This document shows, piece after piece, positions 52,867-61,302 of a DNA stretch of 64,000 nt. This stretch comes from Solibacillus sp. FSL H8-0538 (GTDB taxonomy: Bacteria > Bacillota > Bacilli > Bacillales_A > Planococcaceae): contig NZ_JBBOPI010000001.1 in NCBI RefSeq assembly GCF_038003525.1, forward strand, positions 1,913,001-1,977,000, given 5' to 3'. How positions within the stretch are numbered: the first letter of the stretch is position 1; each line of letters opens with the position of its first letter. The notes beneath the pieces are model-generated. The model was not told the DNA's origin. It did not search any database and was given only the letters and a program-made list of their open reading frames with translations. The translations under genes were made by a program, and so were the position numbers.

Positions 52867-53064
52867 TGGAACGGTGCATGGCATCATCATTATTCTTTTC
52901 GTTCTCTTCAATCCACTCTTTCCACTTCAATAAATCTAACTTACTCAAAACAACGCTATCCTCATCTTCAACATCCCCCGTCACATACGTCGAGCGGCTC
53001 GTATAATAATCCAAACTGTCTTTATTGATTTCAGCGTGAAATAGTCATCTTCGTTAATAATCGT
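52826..53064 (-). pseudogene. Decayed copy of the small acidic protein at 54.5 kb
   Basis: Aligns with the intact gene at 54490-54666 (INEDDYFTL against INQDDHFTL; SRSTYVTGDVEDEDSVVLSKLDLLKWKEWIEEN against IRSTYAIEGVKDEDSIVLSKDDLLKLKEWIEEN). The start position reads ACG (53064) in place of ATG, one base is missing after FTL so the frame shifts, and the stop codon is lost. As a result the frame runs on through the terminator hairpin at 52831-52864. Confidence 0.75.
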
Positions 53065-53149
53065 GGTGTTACTCCATAAATCGTGAGTAATATATGTATT
53101 AAACTTGGTAGGGGATCATGAGGGAGGTTAAATATTTCAAATCACTGTT

Positions 53150-53680
53150 TTACAATGGTTCAAAATCCACACCTTTTGGATAAAGGGAACTATATCCACC
53201 ATTTTCTTTTAAAAAGGCGATTTCCACCCCTTCTAATAAATTGTGAGTAGATAACTCTTTCAATATCGTTTCAAATGCAACTTTAACATCTACAACGTAT
53301 AAATGATGCGTTCCTCCACCATCTCCAATTTCAAAGCCGATAACTTCCCCATTCCCTGTGTTGAATAACGCATGATCCAATAAAACCTCTACAAATAAGC
53401 ACTTTTCCTCAATTTCAGCAAATTGTTCTTTATCTCCATAACGGTATTGTACAACTATTTGGATTAACGCCTTCTCGCCAACTAATTCATAACCTTGCAT
53501 TAGCTTTTCTTCAGCTAAACTCCTAATAATTTTTGTTGAGCTGTCGGAACTATTTAGCTTCAGTTCTTCCTTTTCACCACTTACCCCAAGAGTGCCCGAC
53601 TGAATAAATACAGGCTCGCCCACCTTCCAAACTTGCCAATAAAGCGTTTCGTTATTTATTTTCTTAATCAACCGGATCAT
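53150..53680 (-). CDS. WGR-like hypothetical protein
   Basis: A 176-residue soluble protein. The N-terminal region LYWQVWKVGEPVFIQSGTLGVSGEKEEL resembles a WGR-type beta domain. The C-terminal part (GNGEVIGFEIGDGGGTHHLYVVDVKVAFETILKEL) is rich in Gly and acidic residues and recalls small immunity-type proteins. No catalytic motif is seen. The ATG is 9 bases after GGGAGG. It stands alone among decayed and small genes. The function is unknown; an immunity role is only a possibility. Confidence 0.65.
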   Translation of the reverse strand: MIRLIKKINNETLYWQVWKVGEPVFIQSGTLGVSGEKEELKLNSSDSSTKIIRSLAEEKLMQGYELVGEKALIQIVVQYRYGDKEQFAEIEEKCLFVEVLLDHALFNTGNGEVIGFEIGDGGGTHHLYVVDVKVAFETILKELSTHNLLEGVEIAFLKENGGYSSLYPKGVDFEPL

Positions 53681-53898
53681 ATTTCATAGCCTCCCGCATA
53701 GTGCTTTCATTTTGAATTTTGGAGGACGGTTAAACTTCTGTTATACATAAAAAAAGACCTGACTTGGTACTCTATACTATACGAGGAGTCCCTAAAAATA
53801 TGCCTTCCTAGTTAATCGAAAATAGGGCTGAATACTCCCACTCCCAAGAACAATTCACAATGGCACTTCCTACATACAAAGCTATAAATATGGTTATA
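53681..53898. other. Gene-free intergenic stretch
   Basis: No gene with a ribosome site is seen; a 76-codon frame here is a shadow running across the terminator to its right. Confidence 0.35.
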
Positions 53899-53944
53899 AA
53901 AAAAGACAAAGACGAAAGAATATTCTTTGGCCTTTGTCTTTTCA
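53899..53944 (-). terminator. Terminator of the zinc-ribbon protein gene
   Basis: AAGACAAAG and CTTTGTCTT pair around an inner AAAGAATATTCTTT palindrome, followed by TTTTTTT on the minus strand. Confidence 0.8.
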
Positions 53945-54005
53945 TTCAGATGTGTCATGTGGAAATTCAACCCGCAAGCAAGTACTATTATTTCCTTCAA
54001 AAAAA

Positions 54006-54215
54006 TCAACGTGAAGTTCTGGGTGCTACACAATCTGGACAATTTCTCTGATTACTACCTTTAAACTTCGTTAATGTTTTTTCAAAATTATTTCCGCATG
54101 AACATTTAAACAGTAATTTTTGAGAGAATCCTACATATTCAGTAGAAAGTAATTCACTATCTGAATTTTTCGCGACAAAATCACGTATATTTTCAATAGT
54201 CCATTTTTTTCTCAT
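54006..54215 (-). CDS. Small zinc-ribbon protein, probably a truncated homing-endonuclease-type domain
   Basis: 69 residues (start MRKKWTIENIRDFVAKNSD). The central FKCSCGNNFEKTLTKFKGSNQRNCPDC is a CxC...CxxC zinc ribbon of the kind that precedes HNH or GIY-YIG nuclease domains in homing endonucleases and phage proteins. The nuclease domain is absent: the protein stops shortly after CPDCVAPRTSR. The ribosome site AGGAGG lies 7 bases upstream and a terminator follows. It is either a free zinc-ribbon protein or the remnant of a mobile endonuclease. Confidence 0.65.
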   Translation of the reverse strand: MRKKWTIENIRDFVAKNSDSELLSTEYVGFSQKLLFKCSCGNNFEKTLTKFKGSNQRNCPDCVAPRTSR

Positions 54216-54489
54216 AATGACACCTCCGATAGATTTCCATATTTAACCACAGGGAGGAGTTTCGAATCCTTTACTTTTAATTAGGCGCAAGACCTCCTAA
54301 TTTACCTGAGTACCCTATCATACCATGTATTCAATTAATTTTAAACGTAGTCAATACCATTTTTCTTAATATTGATTCTATGTTCACTTTCATCTTTCGC
54401 ATATCTATCCGACTTTTTATTTTGGTTCAATCTATGTGAAAAGCATGCTGAACTTAGTGAGCAAAAAGTGCCCCCTTTTTGTGAAAACA

Positions 54490-54666
54490 CTACTCTATAA
54501 CATTCTCCTCAATCCACTCTTTCAGCTTAAGTAAATCATCCTTACTCAAAACGATGCTATCCTCATCCTTAACGCCCTCTATCGCATACGTCGAGCGGAT
54601 TGTAAAATAGTCTAAATTATCTTGATTAATCTCCAACGTGAAATGGTCATCTTGGTTTATGATCAT
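54490..54666 (-). CDS. 58-residue acidic protein, intact copy
   Basis: Begins MIINQDDHFTLEINQDNLDY and ends LKLKEWIEENVIE. It is soluble and strongly acidic, with a beta-then-helix outline. AGGGAG lies 8 bases before the ATG. A decayed paralogue lies at 52826-53064, which supports the reading frame. No family is recognised; small acidic proteins in such regions may be immunity or adaptor proteins, but nothing proves it. Confidence 0.7.
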   Translation of the reverse strand: MIINQDDHFTLEINQDNLDYFTIRSTYAIEGVKDEDSIVLSKDDLLKLKEWIEENVIE

Positions 54667-54698
54667 CGAATGGGCTCCCTAAGTGTATATTAATAACA

Positions 54699-55367
54699 TC
54701 AACCCTTTTCCGCATCCAAATCAACTAACGCTGTAATATTAATTCCATTCAGCGCCTGTGTTGCTAGACGGTCCGCTTCAGCATTTTCTTTTCGCGGTAT
54801 CAGTTCGAACTCTGGTTGAATATGAAGACTGCGTAACTTTTTGTCAATTCGGTTCACTAAATTTGACAAGTCATTCTCCACTACTGCCCATTCCTCATTC
54901 ATCTGATTAATAACAACTAGTGAATCCCCAATGAAACGGACTGGTAAATGGTGGACATTTAACAGTTCGAGCTCAACAAGGCTCAAATGAAGTGCAGCAT
55001 ATTCAGCCTCGTTATTTGACTTCAAGCCCTCAGCAAATGCATTCCGACGCAATCTGTAAGACTTTCCACTTTGTTCATAATAAATAACGCAGCCTAAACC
55101 TGCTGTACTCGTTCCGCGATCATAGCCTCCATCAAAATAGACCGTGATGTTATGCGGTTCCGTTTCGATTTCTTTTAAATAGCCTTTCATTTCTTTGACC
55201 GTCCATTGAGTATCGAACTTATCAATAAATAGTATGCTTTTTGTGCGTCCAGTCCGCTCAAGATCTTCTGCAAACAGCAAACCTTTCGCTGCAGGCATCT
55301 CCTCGGAACGAAAAACGGTTTCCGCCCCTTTTGGTATTTTGTAAATCCACTCGATTGAGATGTTCAT
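54699..55367 (-). CDS. RNase HI-like protein
   Basis: A 222-residue protein. The first ~70 residues (IEWIYKIPKGAETVFRSEEMPAAKGLLFAEDLERTGRTKSI) are a family-specific N-terminal domain. The RNase H fold follows, with all four acidic positions visible: the Asp of YFDGGYDRG, the Glu of NNEAEYAAL, the Asp of IGDSLVVINQ and the Asp of ENAEADRLA. It is expected to cut RNA in RNA-DNA hybrids, and resembles the reverse-transcriptase-like RNase H proteins of Bacilli. The ATG follows AGGAGG. It is monocistronic. Confidence 0.88.
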   Translation of the reverse strand: MNISIEWIYKIPKGAETVFRSEEMPAAKGLLFAEDLERTGRTKSILFIDKFDTQWTVKEMKGYLKEIETEPHNITVYFDGGYDRGTSTAGLGCVIYYEQSGKSYRLRRNAFAEGLKSNNEAEYAALHLSLVELELLNVHHLPVRFIGDSLVVINQMNEEWAVVENDLSNLVNRIDKKLRSLHIQPEFELIPRKENAEADRLATQALNGINITALVDLDAEKG

Positions 55368-55804
55368 CCTTCATCCTCCTACAGCCCTAAGTTTATATTC
55401 ACCAAATAGTCTCTCCAATGTGGAGGAATTTATTTTCAGTCAACAAATAATCCTCTCGCTTTTACTGATTAGAAGGTAATTCGATCTCTTATTATATGTT
55501 GGTTGGTAAAGTTACAATGAGTGATAAATTCTTTTGCTAATACTCTTTCGATCTAAACTATTTCTTTTTCGTAGTATTCGCAATATAGGTGAATCCATTT
55601 CGATTATACCTCATATATTTTCAAATTTATTAATTATTTCCAAACTTTCGTTAACCTCTTTACCCTGTTTTAGTCGCCGCAATTTGTAATCTTCAAAATC
55701 CCTTGAAAGAAATCATTAAACATTACCAAAAGCGATACATTAGTTTAACTGAAATGGTTACATGCCTTTAAGTTGTACTAATTTGCAAAAATGTTGGAAA
55801 GTTA
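55368..55804. other. Gene-free stretch with a short coding-like remnant
   Basis: No gene is called in about 437 bases. On the minus strand around 55600-55710 one frame reads RDFEDYKLRRLKQGKEVNES and on to a stop, without a start codon. It looks like the tail of a lost gene, unidentified. Confidence 0.3.
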
Positions 55805-56425
55805 TTATTCAGTAGTTGCTTTTTCATCGAAAGCATCGGGATACACTGTTGTTTCAAATTCTTCATCCGTTGCTGCATCAATCATATGAAATGTTACCTT
55901 TAGATCATCTCCATTTTTACCATCGAATGCACCATAATACATTCCTGTCATCGCTAATCCTAAAATTACAAAGCCATCATAGCTCTCCTTATATTGCTCC
56001 CGATTTACTCGTACATCAAATTTACTGAAGTCGCTATTGTATAAAATTTCTTGAATGGCAGGATAATCTTTGGAATTTAAAATTTTTTTAACAGTTGTTA
56101 CTCCTTGCTTTTCCATTACTGTCATTAATTCTTTATGTTTAGATTTTGCCATTTTGTAAGTAACTGTTCCGTCTTTATTCACATTTACATCTGAAAACCC
56201 TTTCGATTCTGCATCACTAATAATTTGTTCTTCTGTTGTATCTTTAAAAAAGCTTGCGGGTAGTGTCACTTCAACATGTAATAGACTTTTGTTTACTTCT
56301 ATGCTTGCCACATCTGACTCTTTTATCGTTGCTGCATCATTTATTTTTTTAAGATTTGCTTCATCTGATTCACATGCTGTTAATAATAGTGAAGCCGAAA
56401 ATAAAGTAATTAACCATTTACGCAT
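55805..56425 (-). CDS. Lipoprotein of unknown function
   Basis: A 206-residue exported lipoprotein with lipobox LLTAC at about residue 18. The mature part is Lys/Asp/Glu-rich, with SIEVNKSLLHVEVTLPASFF and a C-terminal DLKVTFHMIDAATDEEFETTVYPDAF. The ATG at 56425 is 8 bases after AGGAGG; the ATG two codons earlier is too close. It is the second gene of a two-lipoprotein operon, 12 bases after the first. No family is named with confidence. Confidence 0.78.
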   Translation of the reverse strand: MRKWLITLFSASLLLTACESDEANLKKINDAATIKESDVASIEVNKSLLHVEVTLPASFFKDTTEEQIISDAESKGFSDVNVNKDGTVTYKMAKSKHKELMTVMEKQGVTTVKKILNSKDYPAIQEILYNSDFSKFDVRVNREQYKESYDGFVILGLAMTGMYYGAFDGKNGDDLKVTFHMIDAATDEEFETTVYPDAFDEKATTE

Positions 56426-56437
56426 TGTCATTGCCTC

Positions 56438-57016
56438 CTATTTTGTTGCAAAGAAAACGTTATTCCACTCTGCATCTTCATATACTACGAGTACATCATC
56501 GCCAATTTTTACTTGTCCAATAACATAACCTGACGTAGAGCCACCTGTATAAATTTCAGCTCTTAGTTCTGGCTCATACACAAGTGATGTAAACTCATAT
56601 GATGACCCCTCTGTACTAATAAATTGGAAATCGCCTTCTGAAACAAATAAAGCATAATCCTCCGTTTCAGCTTCTACTAATTCAACTGAAACTTTTAACG
56701 CGATATATTCATAACCGTCCATTGGAGCCTTATTATATTGGTTTTGAGAAAGTGCTTCTTGATAAACACTTTTTCCTCTTTTCATTTCATGTATCGTAAC
56801 ATTCACGACAGCACTATAATCTTCTTTACCATTACTGTAAATCCAGTCACTAATCGCTTTCGTTTCACCTACTGGTACTGGGTTAGCTCGGCGACCAATA
56901 TCAGATTCTGACGCTTTTTGTTCATTATTTACTTTCGTTTTGGATACATTTTTCACATCATCACCGCATCCAGCTAGTAGTAGAAACATGCTTAAATAAA
57001 TTAGCCATTTATACAT
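56438..57016 (-). CDS. DUF4352-like lipoprotein
   Basis: A 192-residue exported lipoprotein with lipobox LLAGC near residue 17 and a charged linker. A C-terminal beta-sandwich follows (VVNVTIHEMKRGKSVYQEA, DGYEYIALKVSVELVEAE, GSSYEFTSLVYEPELRAEIYTGGSTSGYVIGQV) of the Ig-like type called DUF4352 (telokin-like). Such domains are common in extracellular proteins of Bacilli and lack known catalytic roles. TAAGGAGA precedes the ATG. It is the first gene of the pair. Confidence 0.82.
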   Translation of the reverse strand: MYKWLIYLSMFLLLAGCGDDVKNVSKTKVNNEQKASESDIGRRANPVPVGETKAISDWIYSNGKEDYSAVVNVTIHEMKRGKSVYQEALSQNQYNKAPMDGYEYIALKVSVELVEAETEDYALFVSEGDFQFISTEGSSYEFTSLVYEPELRAEIYTGGSTSGYVIGQVKIGDDVLVVYEDAEWNNVFFATK

Positions 57017-57166
57017 TATTATGTCTCCTTATGTTATGAAAATGTAAACTGCATCTTGAGCAGTAGAGGGACCGATTGCTATTAGATTTTTGAAATTACA
57101 CTATTATGATGCTCCGCACTAATTAATCCTATCCCTGGTAAAGCTATACAAACTAATTTAAACAGT

Positions 57167-57205
57167 AAAATCCCCGTGATTTTTTTCACGGGGATTTCTT
57201 TTTAA
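57167..57205 (-). terminator. Terminator of the sigma/DUF4179 operon
   Basis: AAATCCCCGTGA and TCACGGGGATTT form a perfect 12-bp stem around a T-rich loop, with T-runs on the plus side and TTTT on the minus side. Confidence 0.85.
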
Positions 57206-57244
57206 CTAGTAGAATAATAACTAATCCATTCACTTTATTCTCTT

Positions 57245-58258
57245 TTATTCCAACTCAATTTCAACCGCATCCATCGCCACAATTTTCGCTACTCCGTTCT
57301 CACCAGTTGAGAAATAAATAATCGGTTGTAGTGTAATCGTCGTTGCTTGTTGGTCGATAGCTGACATCGTGTCGGACCAGCTCATTGTCAGTCCTTCGCT
57401 ATCACCTGTACCACCGTTATTTTGCAATTCATACGTATTCCCCAAATCGTCAACTGCGGTGAAGGAGATTGATGCATATGCCCATTTTGTTAACACCGCG
57501 GGGGCATTCAGCTGCTCGTAGCGAATTACAGTCGTCATGTCATTGCGTTCGATTTCTTGAATGTGCACGGTAACGCCTTCTTTTTCTACTACTTCATTGA
57601 CGAGCTGTGTCGCGCCTGCAAGTTTTGTTAGAGAGAAACTAAATTTCCAGTCGCCGGAAAGGATAGTGCTTGATTCTGTACTTTCAAATCGATCCAGCTT
57701 CCACGAAATGTTTACTATTTTTGGAGCCTTTTTGTCAAAAAACGGTGTAATTTTCTCTATGCCGACGTACGTATTATCCTTAATTTTTTTGAGCTTGCCG
57801 ACACCACTTGTTCCAGACGCACCTTCAACCTTAATATAATTGCTATTCATCGGGCTTTCTCCGAGATCCAAATCCGTTTGAAGCGCATACGAAATCGTAA
57901 TCGAATTGCCATCATACACTGCTTTTTCAATGACCATTGTGGCTTCTTTACTCGTTTGCACCGTATCAATAGTAGTAGCAAAATCATCGTAAGTGCTATT
58001 AACCGGAAAATCTTCATTGAAGTAACTCATGATGTTTTGCACGAACGGAATTTGTGAAGCAATCGAAGGGAACGCAAAGCCTGTTGTAATGGTAGCACCT
58101 AGTAAAATCGCTGCCGCTAGTCCCCATTTCCTCAAACGCTTTGTTGCTTTTTTCTTACCAAGTATATGCTGCTTGACGCGCTTCTTTTCATGCGCTGAAA
58201 CTTCAGCTAGCTCGATATCATCAAAATTTACATTTGCCCACTTTTTATAGTCACTCAT
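57245..58258 (-). CDS. DUF4179 membrane protein, predicted anti-sigma partner
   Basis: 337 residues. About 45 cytoplasmic residues (NFDDIELAEVSAHEKKRVKQHILGKKK) precede one span near 47-65 (GLAAAILLGATITTGFAF), and a long extracellular DUF4179 domain follows, starting SIASQIPFVQNIMSYF. It overlaps the sigma gene by 4 bases (ATGA). Membrane topology and coupling suggest that it holds the sigma factor inactive until an envelope signal arrives, though DUF4179 has no proven mechanism that I know. A relic paralogue sits at 45.3-45.8 kb. Confidence 0.85.
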   Translation of the reverse strand: MSDYKKWANVNFDDIELAEVSAHEKKRVKQHILGKKKATKRLRKWGLAAAILLGATITTGFAFPSIASQIPFVQNIMSYFNEDFPVNSTYDDFATTIDTVQTSKEATMVIEKAVYDGNSITISYALQTDLDLGESPMNSNYIKVEGASGTSGVGKLKKIKDNTYVGIEKITPFFDKKAPKIVNISWKLDRFESTESSTILSGDWKFSFSLTKLAGATQLVNEVVEKEGVTVHIQEIERNDMTTVIRYEQLNAPAVLTKWAYASISFTAVDDLGNTYELQNNGGTGDSEGLTMSWSDTMSAIDQQATTITLQPIIYFSTGENGVAKIVAMDAVEIELE

Positions 58259-58818
58259 ACGTATCGCTCCTTTAACGCTAGACTTTTTGCTAATTTTTGT
58301 TTTCCTCTGTATAGGCGATTATCGACGGCGGCTTTTGTGATGGCGAGTGTCTCTGCAATTTCAGCATTTTTCATATCTAAGTAGTATTTCATCATAAAAA
58401 TATCGCGGTCAAGCTCATCTAATTGCGCTACTTCAAATAGTAATTCATTACGTTGCTCACGGGCTAAAACCGTATCCTGGGTATCTCTCACTGTTTGGAA
58501 TAGTGGCTCGGTATCAATTGTCTGCTCTCGTGAAGCTCGTTTGTCATAAATGCGATAATGATCTATGGCCTTATATTTTGCGACCATTGCAATCCACTTT
58601 TTAAAATCGACCGCGTCTCCTTGAAATGTTTGCGCATGTTTCCACACGTCTAAAAATACTTCATTTATACAGTCGTCCACCGCACTAGCCTGCCCCATTG
58701 GTTGTAACACTTTTAGCGCAATGGCCTTTACAAGAGGCATATATTCTTCAATTACATATTCAAGCGCATCTTCGTTTTGCTTCTTTAAACGTTTAATAAA
58801 ATTCATCTCATTCGCCAT
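58255..58818 (-). CDS. Sigma-70 family ECF-like sigma factor
   Basis: 187 residues. Region 2 contains LEYVIEEYMPLVKAIALKVLQ and INEVFLDVWKHAQTF; region 4 contains QLDELDRDIFMMKYYLDMKNAEIAETLAITKAAVDNRLYRGKQKLA. The start at 58818 is 8 bases after AAAGGGAG and gives MANEMNFIKRLKKQN as N-terminus; a frame from 58857 is longer but includes the ribosome site. It is the first gene of the operon with DUF4179. The palindrome TGAGAACATTCTCA lies about 60 bases upstream. Confidence 0.9.
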   Translation of the reverse strand: MANEMNFIKRLKKQNEDALEYVIEEYMPLVKAIALKVLQPMGQASAVDDCINEVFLDVWKHAQTFQGDAVDFKKWIAMVAKYKAIDHYRIYDKRASREQTIDTEPLFQTVRDTQDTVLAREQRNELLFEVAQLDELDRDIFMMKYYLDMKNAEIAETLAITKAAVDNRLYRGKQKLAKSLALKERYV

Positions 58819-58876
58819 ATGTTGAACTCCCTTTGTATTGTGAAAAAGCTTTTTCATCTACTATAACGAAATAACT

Positions 58877-58890
58877 ATGAGAACATTCTC
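58877..58890. promoter_or_regulatory. Possible operator palindrome upstream of the sigma gene
   Basis: TGAGAA and TTCTCA are arranged around CA, about 60 bases before the sigma-gene start. It is not a known box for LexA, Fur or PerR. It may be an operator or part of the promoter; the evidence is its symmetry and position only. Confidence 0.3.
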
Positions 58891-59076
58891 AAAAACATTT
58901 TAGGCAACTACATTTAATTCAGAGTTCGTTCAAGTCAATCGCATTTTTACTTTCGTATATGTACAAAATCTAGTATCCAAAATAATAAGCTATCCTACAT
59001 GTCAATAGGATAGCTTTTGAATGTTTTTATAAAAATCATGAATAAAGCTGTTTTCGTATGTAATCACTGTGGGTCT

Positions 59077-59520
59077 TTATGATTCACTTCTATATCGCTT
59101 TGAATCTCCTAACGCATTATCCAGCGCTCGCCACATTACTTTTTTAGCAGAAATCCAATGAAGCCATTTTGTAATTTTTATTTCTTCCGGCGAAAATTCT
59201 TCGTCATTTGACCAATAAAACGTATCTTCAATTTGGAAAATGGTTGCGCTAAATATAATTGCATCATAATTTTTGGGACACGGATTTAGACAAAATTGCT
59301 CGACTTCTTCAAATTTCATTTCGATTACTGAGTATCCAACATTAAACTGGCGTTGAAAAACTAAATAAGCTACTGCCGTTGGATCTACACTCATACTTAA
59401 TTCATTATTAACAAAACTATTTGAATGAATTAACACTTCCTTTAAGCAGCTATCATGAAAATATCCAAATCCCTCTAGTAATTCTTCGATTTCATTTTGT
59501 CCACATAATTCTTTCCACAT
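59077..59520 (-). CDS. Hypothetical immunity-like protein
   Basis: 147 residues, soluble. The N-terminal EELLEGFGYFHDSCLKEVLIHS and the central VAYLVFQRQFNVGYSVIEMKFEEVEQF resemble the pattern seen in several small SMI1-unrelated immunity families (FHDS followed by alternating beta strands). I cannot name the family with certainty. AAAAGGAG lies upstream of the ATG. No toxin gene is adjacent. A two-hairpin repeat lies just upstream. Confidence 0.6.
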   Translation of the reverse strand: MWKELCGQNEIEELLEGFGYFHDSCLKEVLIHSNSFVNNELSMSVDPTAVAYLVFQRQFNVGYSVIEMKFEEVEQFCLNPCPKNYDAIIFSATIFQIEDTFYWSNDEEFSPEEIKITKWLHWISAKKVMWRALDNALGDSKRYRSES

Positions 59521-59555
59521 GATGATTCGTCTCCTTTTTAAACCATCTCAAATAA

Positions 59556-59641
59556 TTAGAAAGACACATCTCCCCAATATAGGTCGAGAGGATGTACTTA
59601 CTTATGTAAATATGAAAGTTATACTTGCTTATATACTAAAA
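59556..59641. repeat. Two-hairpin dispersed repeat, copy B
   Basis: Matches copy A at 3245-3331: TTAGAAAGACACATCTC, CCCAATATAGG, TTACTTATGTA, AGTTATACTT and CTTAT-TACTAAAA or equivalents occur in the same order. The hairpins here are less perfect than in copy A. Confidence 0.7.
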
Positions 59642-59681
59642 GACTTGTTAAAGTTCTTTTAACAAGTCTTTTTCAATATTC

Positions 59682-60065
59682 TTATGAACTTACACCTAAT
59701 GAGATCGTTTCTGACTCGTTCCCTTCTATTGTTAGTATTATTTTTGACGAAGAGGGCGTTTTCGTTTCAATTTCGAAGGCATCTCCTCGATAATAACTTC
59801 CTTCGTCATCTAATTCAATTGTACCTATACCCCAACCCAAGAAGTCAGGACTATCTACAATAACTTTTGTTTTACTTAGATGCTCAAGATTTTCGCCTAT
59901 ATAGGTAATTCTTATACTCTGACTCTCTTTACTCCAAAAATCATATTTCGTAATTAATTCACCACTCCAATTGACACCTTCACCTTTGAATGTAGGTCCA
60001 CTGTTGTTAACACAAGAGACTAGCATCAATATTAAACCGAACATGCACATAGAGATGTTCTTCAA
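59682..60065 (-). CDS. Small lipoprotein of unknown function
   Basis: 127 residues beginning at a TTG codon, with GGAGGGAG just upstream. The signal ends in LVSC with lipidation at about residue 18. The mature part is a single beta-rich domain (VNWSGELITKYDFWSKESQSIRITYIG, GIGTIELDDEGSYYRGDAFEIE). It is anchored outside the membrane. A short T-rich hairpin lies at the 3' side near 59640-59672. No family is recognised. Confidence 0.68.
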   Translation of the reverse strand: MKNISMCMFGLILMLVSCVNNSGPTFKGEGVNWSGELITKYDFWSKESQSIRITYIGENLEHLSKTKVIVDSPDFLGWGIGTIELDDEGSYYRGDAFEIETKTPSSSKIILTIEGNESETISLGVSS

Positions 60066-60211
60066 TGAAAACTCCCTCCGTCATTTAGTTGAGCCGCTTT
60101 TTAATTATCATAAAGATAGTTTCCACAAAGATTTCAAAAAACCTTTTTAAAGACAAATAAAAGCTGAACTAAAATGAATTTAGTTCAGCCTGAAGTTCTC
60201 TTTCCCTTTAT

Positions 60212-61195
60212 TTAAACCATCCAAAATGTAAAAGCAAATAATAGTACGGACGTTGTCGATAGGAGCATAAGTGGTTTTAAAGCCTGCCCTTGTAATTGTT
60301 TTAGGTTAATCGTTAAGCCCAGTGCCGCCATGGACATTGTGAGTAGAAATGATGCGAAGCTTGCGATTTGCTGCTGAACCCCTACCGTCATCCAACCATT
60401 TTCTAATGCAATCGTGCTAATAATTGAAACGATGAGAAAGCCTACAATAAATAGCGGGAAGGATGCTTTTTGCGTTGTCTCTCCCTGTTTTCGTGACACG
60501 AGCCAAGCAATAATTAACGTCACTGGGAACAGTAATAGTACGCGGCTTAATTTTGCCATTAATGCGGGCGTTAGTGAAGCATCTCCGTAAGTACCCCCAG
60601 CTAGAGCGGCATGGGCGATTTCGTGTACACTAAAGCCTACCCACTCTCCGTATAGTGCGGCCGGCATTTCTACCAACGAGGCCACAACAGGTGCAAAGAG
60701 TGCAAAAATTGTTCCAAGTAACGCAATCATACCTACTGCAAGTGCCGTATCCTCATCCTTTGAGTGAATAATTGGGGCGACTGCGCCGATTGCTGCCGCG
60801 CCACAAATTCCCGTTCCGCAACCCAGTAGCAGTGCAAGATTACGGTCCACCCCAAACAGACGGCTTAAAAGAAGCATTAATCCAATACCCACCGCTACAA
60901 CTAATGCCGCACGTCCGATAAAAGGCAAGCCTTGATCAAAAATGAGCATCATATTTAATCGAACACCGTACAAAATGATTGCGAGACGTAATATCATTTT
61001 CGATGAAAACGTAATTCCCTTTTCCCAAACAACGGGTTCAAATATATAGTTGCGAATAATAATCGCAAGAATAATGGCTATTGCAAGTGGCCCAATAACT
61101 GAAATAATCGGAAGTTGTGCGATTCCGTACGCAGCTAATGCGATGAAAAACGTAAATAAAATACCTTTGATGAAATTCTGTTGATGTTTTTCCAT
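60212..61195 (-). CDS. YeiH-type (UPF0324) putative sulfate/anion exporter
   Basis: A 327-residue membrane protein with about 10 spans. The family motif LLLGCGTGICGAAAIGAVAPII is central. GFSVHEIAHAALAGGTYGD and the C-terminal LTMSMAALGLTINLKQL are also typical. The family is annotated as a putative sulfate exporter. The ATG at 61195 follows GAGGGG by 6 bases. It is divergent from a LysR gene across 107 bases, the usual arrangement for YeiH with its regulator, so it is probably controlled by that protein. Confidence 0.9.
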   Translation of the reverse strand: MEKHQQNFIKGILFTFFIALAAYGIAQLPIISVIGPLAIAIILAIIIRNYIFEPVVWEKGITFSSKMILRLAIILYGVRLNMMLIFDQGLPFIGRAALVVAVGIGLMLLLSRLFGVDRNLALLLGCGTGICGAAAIGAVAPIIHSKDEDTALAVGMIALLGTIFALFAPVVASLVEMPAALYGEWVGFSVHEIAHAALAGGTYGDASLTPALMAKLSRVLLLFPVTLIIAWLVSRKQGETTQKASFPLFIVGFLIVSIISTIALENGWMTVGVQQQIASFASFLLTMSMAALGLTINLKQLQGQALKPLMLLSTTSVLLFAFTFWMV

Positions 61196-61233
61196 TTCAT
61201 TCCCCTCTTTCACTCCCTATCTTAATGAAAAAA

Positions 61234-61275
61234 CATTATAATTAAAAATTAATAATAGCTATAATAATTATAATC
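61234..61275. promoter_or_regulatory. AT-rich palindromes in the divergent yeiH-lysR promoter region
   Basis: CTATAATAATTATAAT (61259-61274) is near-palindromic, and ATTATAATTAAAAATTAATAATAG (split here as ATTATAATT and AATTAATAATAG) lies just to the left. This is where a LysR regulator binding a T-N11-A box would act on both genes. The first also resembles a PerR box, which AT-rich DNA can produce by chance. Confidence 0.4.
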
Positions 61276-61302
61276 ATTTACTTATGATAGGGGATATTCA
61301 AC

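Noticed and set aside
53812-54042. A 76-codon minus-strand frame
   Set aside because: It crosses the terminator of the zinc-ribbon gene and has no ribosome site.
61259-61274. A PerR box upstream of the LysR gene
   Set aside because: The match is good but made only of A and T plus one C, in a very AT-rich region and at a LysR regulatory position; no peroxide-related gene is adjacent.
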